Below are positions 26,452-40,000 of a stretch of DNA of 62,500 bases, one piece after another. The position numbers and the translations under genes are program-made. Numbering within the stretch: position 1 is the first letter of the stretch; each line of letters begins with the position of its first letter. The stretch is taken from positions 40,977,628 through 41,040,127 of the forward strand of contig CM022670.1 of NCBI GenBank assembly GCA_012295275.1. Direction: 5' to 3'. The DNA is from Chrysomallon squamiferum. Lineage: Eukaryota > Mollusca > Gastropoda > Neomphalida > Peltospiridae. Below the pieces are notes generated by a model that worked only from the letters and a program-made list of their open reading frames with translations, was not told the origin of the DNA and made no database searches.

Positions 26452-29367
26452 GTTGTTGTCCTATGTGACAACAAGAGTTCTGACTACAATGGGAACATGT
26501 TCAATGTAAACACAGTAGAAAACTGATCAAGGAAGCCAGTGCTCTTCAAATAAGTAACCTACTGTTCAAGTAAGTAACCTATTGTTCAAATAAGTAACCT
26601 ATGGTTCAAGTAAGTAACCTACTCTTCAAATAAGTAACCTACTGTTCAAATAAGTAACCTACTGTTCAAATAAGTAACCTACTGTTCAAGTAAGTAACCT
26701 ATTCTTCAAATAAGTAACCTACTGTTCAAATAAGTAACCTACTGTTCAAGTAAGTAACCTATTCTTCAAATAAGTAACCTACTGTTCAAGTAAGTAACCT
26801 ACAGTTCAAATGAGTAACCTACTGTTCAAGTAAGTAACCTACTGTTCAAATAAGTAACCTACTGTTCAAGTAAGTAACCTACTGTTCAAGTAAGTAACCC
26901 ACTGTTCAAGTAAGTAACCCACTGTTCAAGTAAGTAATCTACTGTTCAAGTAAGTAACCTACTGTTCAAGTAAGTAACCCACTGTTCAAGTAAGTAATCT
27001 ACTGTTCAAGTAAGTAACCTACTGTTCAAGTAAGTAACCCACTGTTCAAGTAAGTAACCCACTGTTCAAGTAAGTAATCTACTGTTCAAATAAGAAACCT
27101 ACTGTTCATCTGCTTACACTGATCTGCAAACGGTTGAAGCAGTTTGAGTCTGCCACATTTACATAAGAGAAAATGAGTAAAGAGTTTTGTAAGAGAACTC
27201 TGATCAGCAATCTGACAGATCAATAACACAATTACTCACAGAGTCGTCTGCAGGCTGCACAGCACTTACTCACAGATCAGGTCAGGAACAGCCAGCTACA
27301 GGATCGATCCTTGGAGAATGTAATTTTTTTTTTTTTTTTTTTTATTATTTTTTTTTTTGCTTTTTTAAAAAGAATCTCTGATTGGTGTGTATGTATATCT
27401 GTGTGCATGTGTTTGTTTCTTTAAGCATGTGTGTATATAAGCATGTTTATGAAAGTATACAGACAGACAGACAAATAGACACACAAAGGCCATTCATTAC
27501 ATCTTCCCTATTTCTCTGTTTGCTATTAATACACACTGACTATTACATCAAAATCTGTGTATGTACAAGTCTACAACATTCCTTACTGGTGTTAAACGAA
27601 GATGTGGTGAAACCTTTGTCAGACATTTTAATTGTTAGATTTGTAGTAAACAAGCAGAGAAAGTAAATCATCACACTTTTATTATTATTAGTTTTTGTAA
27701 GATGTATGAAAGAACATGTGCAAGAGAGCAAAAAAAAAAAAAAAAGCTCAATAAATTTGTAAAATTACTGCCATAGCTTGACTTCAGTTATTTCTAGAAA
27801 CAAACAAAAACAATCATTTGTACACATAAAAAACATATGTAACTCATACTAAAAACCTGATATATATGCATACTCAGACACATGTAAACAAACACACACA
27901 CACACACACACACACAAACCCACACACATGTATGTAAATATTATGTGAATATGTGGGGGGGTGTACATGACATGAATGTAGACATGCAAATTTTGTTTAT
28001 TAATATTTTTTTTATGAATGTGTTGTTTTTGTTTTTTATGTTGTTTTCTTTGTTTGTTTTTTTAATTTGTATGGTTTACTAAATCTTTCCTGTTTTTCTC
28101 ATTATTTATAAATGCATTCAATTTCAATGGTAATTCTTTAACATGACTGTGTGGCCTATATATATGATATTTGTGTACTTATAATACTTTATGTATACAG
28201 TAGTGTAACAAATATAAATAAAACTTATTGTTCACACGAGTGTAACAAAAATAATGATATATAATACCTTTATGTACACAATGCCTAATGACTTATAAGA
28301 CTTTATGTATACAGTGGTATAACACACAAGCGACATAAAGATAATATTTCACAGGTACAAGTGGTAATTATACTGTGCACTTAATTACATATCGTATGAC
28401 AGCATTGCCTACCTGTTGCTGATGTTCTGCTATAAATCAATATCACTGACAGCCCATGGATGTCTGCTGTGGAAATGAGTAACTTCAACACTGTGTGCAA
28501 CACGATGACATCACAGTTAAAAAAAACACACGACTGCGACTCGCAACATTTCCTGTTCGAAATGCCGAGGTTTTCACCAGGTTCAACTAAAAACCGTATC
28601 GCATTCTCTCAAAAAAACAACACAGAACTGTTTTTGTTATTCTTTTGAAAATCTCCAGCTACTGTCAACAATATGCTTTTACTTGGTCACAATGAAAATG
28701 ATAAACCTGTTTCCTGTCTCACTTCGTGCGAGTGTTCCTGGACTCAGTTGTTACTCTGAACGATGCTGTTGGTCGGTTGGCAATGACCTGCCCAATGTTT
28801 TCAGCACTGTGGATCAATACTCCTGCCTTTTTGTTCGACTGTATTCACAGTGCTCCAAGTTAAGTCACATCTCTCTGATATTCCTGAAATGTTCACACTT
28901 TGTTCCCTAAACACATCACTCTGGTCTGGGATAAATTTCTATTCAGCAGGCTATTGATTAGCGTGACAAGACCTTGCTATACAGACCACCTGGTTATTAT
29001 TTTCCATATGCTGCAGCTGTCCTTCGATTCTGTCCTTTCTTTTTTATTATTTTTTATTTTATTTTCATTTTTTTTTATTAATAAATTTCGCTCAGTTCAT
29101 ACAATATGAAATTATAGATTTTTTTTTTTTTTTTTTTTTTTTTGTATTATTATTATTATTATTTTGAACCAAATGTTGCTGTATGTATCTGATAGAGGAA
29201 ATAAAATACAAGAATGAAAAAAAATATATAAACAAAGATAAAAAGAAAGGTACGGTTTTTTTCTGACCAGATTATTAGTGAAAATGTGTCACAGAGAGTG
29301 TGTGTATTCAGGTAATCTAATCACTCATCTGTACTTGGAGTCAAGTGCTTTATTTCATTTTTTAATA

Positions 29368-29399
<32 letters not shown>

Positions 29400-29948
29400 A
29401 ACATGCTAAAGAAAGGGTTAATCATGTTCAGCTTAACCAGTCTTTGTTTTAGTTTTGAAGCAAGTATGCTATATCCCAAAACAATTATCATCAAAGTGTT
29501 AAATTTGTACAGACCTGCCCTTGAACAAGACAGCACATGCCATGCACTTATTAATTAAAATGGAAATATCCTGGATCCTGAAAACACTGAACAAGAACAT
29601 GTCACATTATCAGTGATTATCAGATTCCATTATCTGAGACACTTCAACAGTTATCAAGCTTTCTTTCCAACAGCCTCAGGCCAAGTATCAAGCATCAGAC
29701 ACCAAATAAGCAAGCACCAAGCATTATCTTCCAGTGCAATGTATTAAACATAATGAGGCACCAACTTGCTAATAATTAATATTACCCATTAATATTAATA
29801 GACAAATACTTGGTATGATACTGGTATTTCATTTCTATAAATATTCTATGTGTTGTATGTGGATATGGTGTGTATGAATATGCATGCCTCTTTATAAGTT
29901 TATATGTATGTGGGTGTATATATACATGTATTTTTTATATATGTGTGT

Positions 29949-29980
<32 letters not shown>

Positions 29981-31138
29981 TTACACCTACACATATACAT
30001 ATACATATATATATATATGTCTGTGTGTGTGTGTGTGTGAGAGATCATGACACATGCAAACAGCTGATACACAACCCATAAACACAGCTGTCACACATAT
30101 TCTATACACAGACATGTCCAGAAATAAATCCATAATGAAAAATATTTTTACCTGATATTAATAATTTACACCACATTGGGATACTGTTTAAGTAAATATA
30201 CAATAATACTGTTTACTTATTATCGCCTTAGATAAATTCTATTCTTTTAATCTTTTTATTTATTTATTTACTTCTTCTTTTTTTAATACTGTAATATAAT
30301 AAATATAGACTGTAATTTTTGTTTTCTTCTTTGTTTTTCAAGAGGTTGGGTGAGTTATCCTTAAGGTGTAAAATTCTACTTCTAATAGTTATGTGAAGAT
30401 ATAGCAAATTTATAAATGAAAATTTTATGAAATTTTAGAAATAATAATTCCAAAATAAAATAAAATAAATAAGTAAAAATAATATAAAGAAAATGTACAG
30501 TAATTAAAAATCAACCAGAAAAAAGTTATTATTTTTTCATGATTTTAAGATAATACAACTCATTAATTTTTTTGTTGGCACCATGGACTAACTATTTTCT
30601 GTAATCCTGCATACTAACTAGATGGAAAAATCAATATTGTTTATTTTTTTTCATTTTCCTAAAACATGTGCATGTGCACTGGTGGGTGTATATGTGTGTT
30701 TAGGGATGTGGGTGGGTGTTGGTGTGGGTGTTGGCGTGGGTCTATGTGTGATTAGATGTGTCAGTTTGTGTGTGATGTGTTTATCTGTGTGTGTGTGTTT
30801 ATCTGTGTGTGTGTGTGTGTGTGTGTTATCTGAATGCATGCATCTCGAGTTACTGAAACTGTTTAAAACAGTTTTAATTCCAGAACAACAACAAGCAATA
30901 CATATTTAGATTCAAACTGCTAACTGATTAAGTGATGGACTGATAAACAAATCTCTAATAAAACTGAGACAGCTGATGTCATAAATCAGTTTACATCTGA
31001 CATTAAACCAAGATTAATTCTTCTAGTGTCACTGTGTATCTTTGTGTGTATGAGTGTGCACACGTGTATGTGTACATGTGTGTGTGTGTTATGTTTGTAT
31101 GTGTCTATATGAGTGAATTAGTATCTGTATATGAATAA

Positions 31139-31179
<41 letters not shown>

Positions 31180-32438
31180 TATGTGTGTGTGTGCGTGTTT
31201 GTGTGTGTAGTGCCTGTTTTCATTTGTGTGCAAAAGTGTAACAATTTGAATTTGTATGAATGTGTATATATATAAAAAAATTGTGGGTGTGTGTTCAGTG
31301 GGGTTACATTTTAAGTCACTGTCTGTCAGTTCACAACTAAAAATCAAGAGATTATTTTACACCAACTCTGACTGACAAGATGTTTATCTGTTAAATTACT
31401 ACAAGGCTGTCAATCATTCTTTATCGCATTAAGTTAACATGCAGAGCTTCAGTACTTGCCTAAAAAGCAAAGGATAACAGGGTCAAGTCTCCACAGACTC
31501 TCTGATATTTTTCATGTCTGATAGATGAAATATTGTGGGATGTGCTTTTTGATTTATGAGAAAGAACGCAATTAAGAATTCCCTGCTATTACCAATTGAT
31601 TACGGATAACACAAGTCATGGTATGTTGGCCATATCAATTATCATCATCATAACATCAACATTATTATTAATATATGTAGATCTGACATTCACTTTCAGC
31701 AATGGTTGTTTATTTCTGGTGTGTGCTATGAAAATGCTATGAAATTTGAAAGATCAGCAATTCTCATTTGACTGGCAGTAACATGCATCTCAAGTCTTCT
31801 CCATGTTACCTGATTTGGATCATAGCAAGCATTTACTGAGTGAGTGGGTTAAAAGAAGACCACAGGGAAATTAAAATTCCTGTACGGGACTTGCAGGCAA
31901 AGAAAGTACTCACAGAAAAATGTAGGCAGTCAGTGAGTATTGGCCCCAGTGGATCTGAGCTTGCTGCCTCTGTTACAGACACACCACAACCCAGGCCAGG
32001 TTTGTCAGTTAATGAATTCCTCTAACAATTTAGAAGATGGGTCGAGTTCTGTACACTCACTTAAGTAATGTGCCACGAGCCAAGTACAGTTTATTTCCAA
32101 TCATTTCCACTACATGATTCCAGTATTAACTGTAGCCATCACAGGCAGGGCCTCCAGCACTTAGCAGAATAAACAGAGGAAAATTAAATTACACTGATAA
32201 TGATAATATTTAGAGACTCTCTCCTCATTGTGTGAGGCTGCTGCAATGATTGGTTTCGTGTTTATTAACAAGAGCCTGTCAACTGTTCACTCAATATGAA
32301 GGAAATGATCTCCCCAACCATGTGTCTGTTTCTCTGTGTGTGTGGGTGTACTCAATATAACAAATCATCTTTATAAATGTATGGCTTTTGTCTTGCATGA
32401 GTTTATGCACAGATGCATGCATGTGATGTGTGTGCATG

Positions 32439-32492
<54 letters not shown>

Positions 32493-34832
32493 CAATATAA
32501 CAGATCATTTTTATAAATGTATGGCTTTTGTCTTGCGTGAGTGTGCATGAATGCATGTGATGTGAAGTGTGTGTGTGTGTGTGTATGTATCATGTGTGTG
32601 AAATGTATGGCTCTGTCTGTGCATGAATGCATGTGTGTGTGTGTGTGTGTGTGTGTGTGATGTACAAATATGTTATGATGATGATGATGATGATATAATG
32701 CAAAACACACTAATTCCAGCTAACATTAATTCCAGCTCAAACCTCACTGTAACCTGCAACTAAGTTTAGTAAGAGTAGCACACGAGTGAGATGTAATTAG
32801 TGCTCTGTTGTTATCTCACTGGGGATCACTGTTTTACATCTAACAAAACTTTCACTGTTATTGTATCACTTCTGTTTGATAAGTCCCAGTTCCATAACAT
32901 CAGAGGGCCTTACTGGTTTTGTTGTTTTGTTTTTTGTTTTTGTGAAGAGGAACATGTTTGTTGAGATATGGAACAGATTAGGTTGTTCTTGTGATTATTT
33001 TTATTTAAAAAAAAAAAACAAATTTTGCTAGCTAATTAAATTGTTGATGAAATATTATTTGTAATAATGTTCAAATTGATGTATTTTTATGTTTAGTACT
33101 GTTAATGTTTAAAATTCTGAATGACCTCACTAGTTTATATGTTAAAGTTTTCTGTCAGACAGTGTTCTAGTAAACTGTAGCTGCTCTCTGTGCATATGTA
33201 TATAATTTATGCATTGTGTTTTATTTCTTTCTTTTTTTTTCTGACCTAGCAAATGTATTTTTATGCTGGTTTTTATCATGAGTATCCATGTTTATGTATC
33301 TGTACATGCATGCATGTGTGTGTGTCTGTGTATACATGTATGCATGTTATGTCTGTATATATGATACATTCTGAATATCTGTACAACACAAGTTCTAAGT
33401 AATTATAAATATATTCTGTGTTTCTCTGTTATTTATGTAACAAATTCCACCCTCATTAACAGAACACTAACCTGGAATACCTGGCTACAGAACACTAACC
33501 TGGAATACCTGGCTACAGAACACTAACCTGGAATACCTGGCTACAGAACACTAACCTGGAATACCTGGCTACAGAACACTAACCTGGAATACCTGGCTAC
33601 AGAACACTAACCTGGAATACCTGGCTACAGAACACTAACCTGGAATACCTGGCTACAGACTGTTAGTCAACATTTGTTATTTCTCAAAACACACACTGTC
33701 CATTGTTAACCTCCAATTTAATTAACACGAGCTAGAAGATTCTACGTTTTGCAGTGAAATTAAAATATTTAACTGAATTAATAATGCTATGAATCACATG
33801 GAAGTGTAATCAACAAAAATAATGTAGATAATAATCAGAAAACTTCAGGGGCTTTAGTAAGAAAACACAACTGTGTAACAAGGAACATAACAACTACCAT
33901 ATATCCACATAAACATATCTGTGTACTAAAAATAGATACAGTGGTGTAGGAATACATTAATTATAATTAAACAGCAACAGTGGTTCAAAAAAATTAAATA
34001 TCTAAATTTTCACTGCCATTGTCATCACATAACTTCCATGTATTAAATTTGTTTACACTGAAATTTGTGAATTCTCTGTATCATTTCTTAGTAAATGAAA
34101 AGGAAAACAAACTGATACAGAATGCAAATAATGGTAAACAAAAAGTTTACTTTTGGTGCATGATTTAGAATCATATTTTGTTGACTTCTTAATTTTAATT
34201 CTTAATAAAAAAAAAAAGATAAATTATACATCAGAAAGAAAATAAAAGCTTCTTAGTTATTGTTGAAGTATCATCATCTACTGTCAGAATGATTTATGCT
34301 TGGAAATTGTCTGACAAAACATTTACATTTAAATCTAGAACTCAGCCATTAATATAAATAAAAGACAATTCATTTAATATTAAGAATTTGGAGAAAAAAT
34401 AAAGTTAGAATCATCTAAAAGTCTAAATCTGTGTTATCATTTTGTCTTCAGGTATGTACCTCTTAATCATAACAGGCTGAACACTGACAAGAAGAATTTA
34501 ATTTAAAATTATTTAACAGTTTAGAATCACACAGCTTTGTAGTATAATCCCTGTTTTGGGATACTTTACATTTTTCCAAAAGGGAAATAACTCCATGTGT
34601 TTTATAATTTGTTTATAAAATGCCAGTCTAAGATATCCAAGATATCTGCAAACGATGCATACAGAATGAAAACTGAGGTTTGTTTGAGATAAATATCAGA
34701 CATTTTCTACTAATTATTCTATGTTTGCTTAGATTTTGGTTGGTTTGTTTATTTGTTTGTTTGTTTATTTATTATCGTTTTTATTTGGACAGTGATTTTT
34801 GTGTCAAGTTGTTTATCTTATATTTTTTTAAA

Positions 34833-34877
<45 letters not shown>

Positions 34878-37027
34878 GGAGGTTTCTTTAACTTTTCTTA
34901 TGTTTTTTTTGGCATAAAGTTTTCCATTTTCCTTTAATCTTTTTTATTTTTTTTGAGGAGCATACATTTTTTAATATGTACTATAAACATGATCTATAAA
35001 ACATGATTGAACTCAACAATAACTTTACCATATATAAATAAATAAATAACTAATAATAAAAATTTCTGAAATATCCTTATTAAAATAAAGCAAACATTGA
35101 ACAAAATACATATTTTTAAAGGCAATAATATATTTTAAATGTTACTGGTTATAATTTTAAAATTTTAATTTTACAATGCATCTGTTGCTTTAATGATTTA
35201 TCAGTGAATCTGTTTTATTTTGTTTTTATTAATTAACACAAATAATGTTAAAAATAACTAACTTATTCCAAACAGATTTCTGATGCTGTTTTTTGTTGTT
35301 GTTTGTTCTACATCTTTCTTTTTTTTTTTTTTTTTTTTTTTAATTTCTTTTGTGTGTTTTTTGATGGGGATGTGGGTATTGTTTTTTAAAAAATGGTTAA
35401 TAAATTTGAAGTATTATTCAGGATTTTAAGAGCTGTAATGGATTTTATTTATTTATTTATTTATTTTTCTGTGTTTATAATGCATAATGGGTTTTTTATT
35501 ACAGATAAAAAGAGATGTGATAAGTTTTCAGCCAGCAGTGGTATTATACTGACAGGACACAAAATCTATAACTAATATCATTACCCCACTGCCAGAGAAC
35601 CTGTGTGTGTGATATGCAAGCCCCTTACTTCGTGTAATCTCCTGATAAACACACAACAGATCAATAAACCAGCAACTAATGCCTCAACTCAGTTAAAATA
35701 AAATTCTGAGTGACAATGAGCCACTGAACACAAACCATGTCAGTTATAAACCAAGAACAAGAAAAAAAAAAAAAAAAAAAAATAAATAAAAACCTGTAAC
35801 AAATTATGTGAAAATCTATACTCAGAGAATGTTATCTGTGTGAAGTACATGAAAAATATTACTCATAAAATAATTACATGAAATAAAAATAATCTGTGAA
35901 AATCTTGTAACTAGATGACTGTTTGATAATAAAGGATGCATCCAATTTACATTAAATAAAATGTACACCACCATGACTGTCAAATTGGTGGATTTATTTG
36001 TGCTTGTAGCATTACATATTACTGACAAAGACTTGCATCTTACAAGTGTGAACTCCAGTGAGAATATAACAAAATAAGAAGACTGTTTGTCAGGTATTTT
36101 CATATGTGATGATATGAACATATCATATTTGTGTTTTTTGTAAAAAGCCTTTTTATTTGCTTTATCTCATTTTAGAACCTAAATTAATCTTCACAAATGT
36201 AGTAACAATTTCTGCATTATTTCAAACTACTAAAGACATTTGTACCCATTCCTTAAAAGACTAATATTGGAAAAGTTTGTCTTATTTTAAATGCATTTAT
36301 ATTGTGTTTAAAAAATAAGAATATTATAGTTCAAAACACTTTAAAGCAGTTTTTGGGGGTGGGGAGTTTGATAGAATGACTTACCCTTTCTGTGGCAGCA
36401 GAAGCAAACTTTGTTGCACCCACAGCAAATGTTGCCCAACTCTAGAAAGTAAACAAACAAACGTTAAATTTAAAAATTCTTAACACAAAAACAAATCAGT
36501 TAACTATTCATATTCAAATTATGTTTAAACTGACAACTAAAATAAAGATGACTAACACTTTCTTACAAAACAGAGTACGGACACACAGCTTAAAAATCAG
36601 TTATTACTGAACTGCATATGTTAAAGGTGCTTCTTGTTTAAACAGGTTTTCACTGATTTATACAGGACAAGTACTATAGTTGTATAGACCTTCCAGAGTT
36701 ACCTCCCTGTTCCTATTATAAATGAGTTAGAACATAACAAGTAATAATATTTTTATGGCAGATGAATTTTGATGATGATGTCATTGTTTGTTAGTTTGTT
36801 GTAACAGGATATTCAGTAACATAAAGAGACATGAATATAACTGAAATAAAGATTGACTGACACAACTGAGATTGGATGTCAGAACATTTTACAGCATACA
36901 TGCACAAAAAATGTTTATTTCAAGAAAAAAAAAAATATATATATATATATATATAATAAATAAAAAAATACAAATAAATAAATAAACTACAATAAATAAA
37001 TAAACAAACAAATAAAATACAAACAGA

Positions 37028-37058
<31 letters not shown>

Positions 37059-40000
37059 AAAATAAAAAATAAATAAAAAAATAAAATACAAATAAAAAAC
37101 CAAATAAAATACAAATAAAAAACCCAAATAAAATACAAATAAATAAATAAATAAAATACAAACAAACAAACAAATAAATAAAATATAAACAAACAAACAA
37201 ATAAATAAAATAGAGTGAAAAAGAAAGAAAGAGGAAAGTGAACTCACTGATTGTAGAGATGACAGGGTGTTATCAAATACGTCGTCTCTCTCTGGTTGTA
37301 CAGGACTGCTTCCAAAACCCACGTACTTCCCTCCCTGGCTGGGAGGCAAGTCACTGCAACAGAATAACAGACACTTTAAACAGGTTTATAATAGAAACAC
37401 TACAGTGATCTATTGTGTTCACAAATATATACACTTGATTGTAATCAAATCAACCATTATTAAAATCTTTACATCAAACTTACATCACATGAAAATAACA
37501 TTACACAAACTTATGTAATTTATTAACAATTGTTGATTTTTTTTCATTTTCATTTTTTGAAAATGTTTTATTTCAGATATTTTTTCCAACTGTCTGTCTT
37601 CTGTCTATCCATCAATCCATCCATCCATCTATCTACCCATCCATCATTCTATCCATTGATCTATCTATCTATCAAAATATATCTCATTTTTTTAATTATC
37701 TTTATTATTTTTCATTTTATCTTCAGGTAGTTATTTCATTGTTTATATCAATTATATTTACAGTTTATTGTTGATTCAGGGATTTTTATTTAGGCTATTA
37801 AATATTTCAACATTCAAAAAAACACTTTTAACAAGGTGAATTTATTTTGGTTCTTGTTATTTTCATAACACTTACTCTGGTCTGGAGGAATTCTCAGCTA
37901 TTCTTCTTTCAAAGAAGTCTTGTTTTTGCTGTTTGAATTCATCACTAACATAAAAAAATTAATAAATTATTTAAATTTATGGAATTTATGCTTGTACTGT
38001 TGTACTCTGTAATTTTATTCCCTAAATTTGTTTTAAAAAGTTTAACCTGAAAAACAAATTCATTGATGATTGGGGTTTAGAAATCATATAAATTTTCTAT
38101 TTCTTTGCACAGTGAAAGATTGGTAGTTAGATTTAATGGCCCTGAAAATAGGATACATTAAAGAAACATTTATATCAACAAACACTGAATAACTGTCAAA
38201 GCTTAATTGGTATGAAAAGATTAATTAGATTGTAATGGACATCGAAGAAATTGCTAGGCTGAAAGAAAGTTGACATACCTTTTGTTACACCAGATTTCAT
38301 TTTTTTAAATTAAATTAAAGATATAAATGTTTATCTATGAGAAGTAAAGGGAGAAAACATTTTAATCTGTTTGTAATGTACAAAATAGAAATTTCTTTTA
38401 CTAATTACAGCAGTAAGCTGAATAACATTATTTTTAAAACTTTTAAAACAGAAGGAAATTATTCTAACTTATATCTCAAAAAAACAGAAATAATAACAAA
38501 TATGTTCTAAAATATTTAAATATTTTTGAAAATACTAAGCTCTACTCAACACTGAATCAACATATAATGAACAACACTGACAAATGAGAATACCTTTGAA
38601 AATTGATGTTGTCATGGAAGTTGTTTTGCAGCTCACTGCTGCTGTGACTGAGATGGATATTGCCGGTGTTGGATGAACTTAAGTTAGACAGTCTAGGTTG
38701 AGATGCGGATGTGTTTAGTCTGGAGGAGAAAGAGACGTAGTTCCTAGCAGGAGACGTCTCTATACTCCATGTCCCACCTTCTGCTTCTGTAGCAATCTGA
38801 GAATGTCAAAACAACAATCAATAAACACTTACAAAACAAACACAATAAATGAAACATATACAACAACAAGAGGTTCATGTTTTGGAAAACTAACAGTCTG
38901 GAACTTCAGGTCAGTACATTTGTAATATGGTTAAAGAACTGCTTAGAAAAATTGCTTAGAGTTTAGTGTTTTTTAAACCTTTCAAGCAGCTTCTAGGAGA
39001 ATGTGACACTTTGTAATTTCTAACATTATTTTTAGTCTATCAACATAACCCCAATGCACAACAAAGGCTGGTGAAAGAGACACTTAAAAAAAGCATTACA
39101 GATATAAATATGTTTACAATTATTCTGAACATTTTTATTGCCCTCAGTTAATGTGACAATCAGCAGGAATTTTATTTGTGACTCATATATTTTCCTAATC
39201 ATTGTTCATAAATTTATTGTGGTGAAAGGTCAGGTTTCTAAAAGCCCTATTACATCATGGTCATATACAGAGATAACAAAACAATTACAAATAGAGACTA
39301 CACTGACTTTGTACTGCTTTAACACATTCCTCCACAAACTGGTTTATGTGAAGTATTCTTAATGGTTATCTAAAGAAGAGGTTTAATAAGCATCTTCTCA
39401 AGAGTCACTGAATTAGAAAATTGTATCTGAGAAAATGAATGAGGTTTTTTAAGAACAGAACTATTTCAATATGCACAGAATTTTGCACATTTTTCAATAA
39501 CAGTAAACAGTAAACCTTACACCTATAGATCAAAAAGCTAACTTTAAAAAATTACTCTCTGGATATTAAGAGAAATTTTCCTACATCATTACATTTAGTT
39601 AAAGAAGGTCAGTGATTGGGTGTGGTTACCTTGTCTCTGTAGAGGGCCGCAGCCCGAGTGTTGTACTTCTCCTGTATACTCATGCCAGCATGATAATCCG
39701 ACTGAGATTCAAAAAAATTCTTCGCTTTTCGGTTGCCTCCAACCTTCATCTTTTCCAGTTCAGTGTCTTTCCATTTGTCCATAGTTACTGATCGGACAAA
39801 ACTGAAATAGGTTTTAATATATTAAAAAAAAAATGTTATACATTGAATTAAATATAAAAATGTAGGACATCATAACCTGATAAAGAAAATTCAAAAATAA
39901 ATTCAGATTTACAGTATACAGGATTTTAGTCAAGCTTTTAATATTTTCTTGTATTCATGTTAATATAGTGTTAAAACTTGAAAAGACTAATCTGAATAGT

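Larger units (their letters stand above)
19788..36384 (-). other. ArfGAP1 intron 7 (16.6 kb)
   Basis: The largest intron. It contains (CA)-rich tracts (20740-21060, 22260-22370, 22513-22672), four minisatellites listed separately, (ATT)n at 26375-26450, and several (GT)n tracts between 29940 and 32660. Two stretches of more complex, CpG-containing sequence (21700-22110 and 28440-28910) stand out but have no coding character. I found no nested gene. Confidence 0.8.

Noticed and set aside
26176-26526. Leucine/isoleucine-rich frames
   Set aside because: Translation of (TTTTA)n, (ATT)n and (GTT)n simple repeats.
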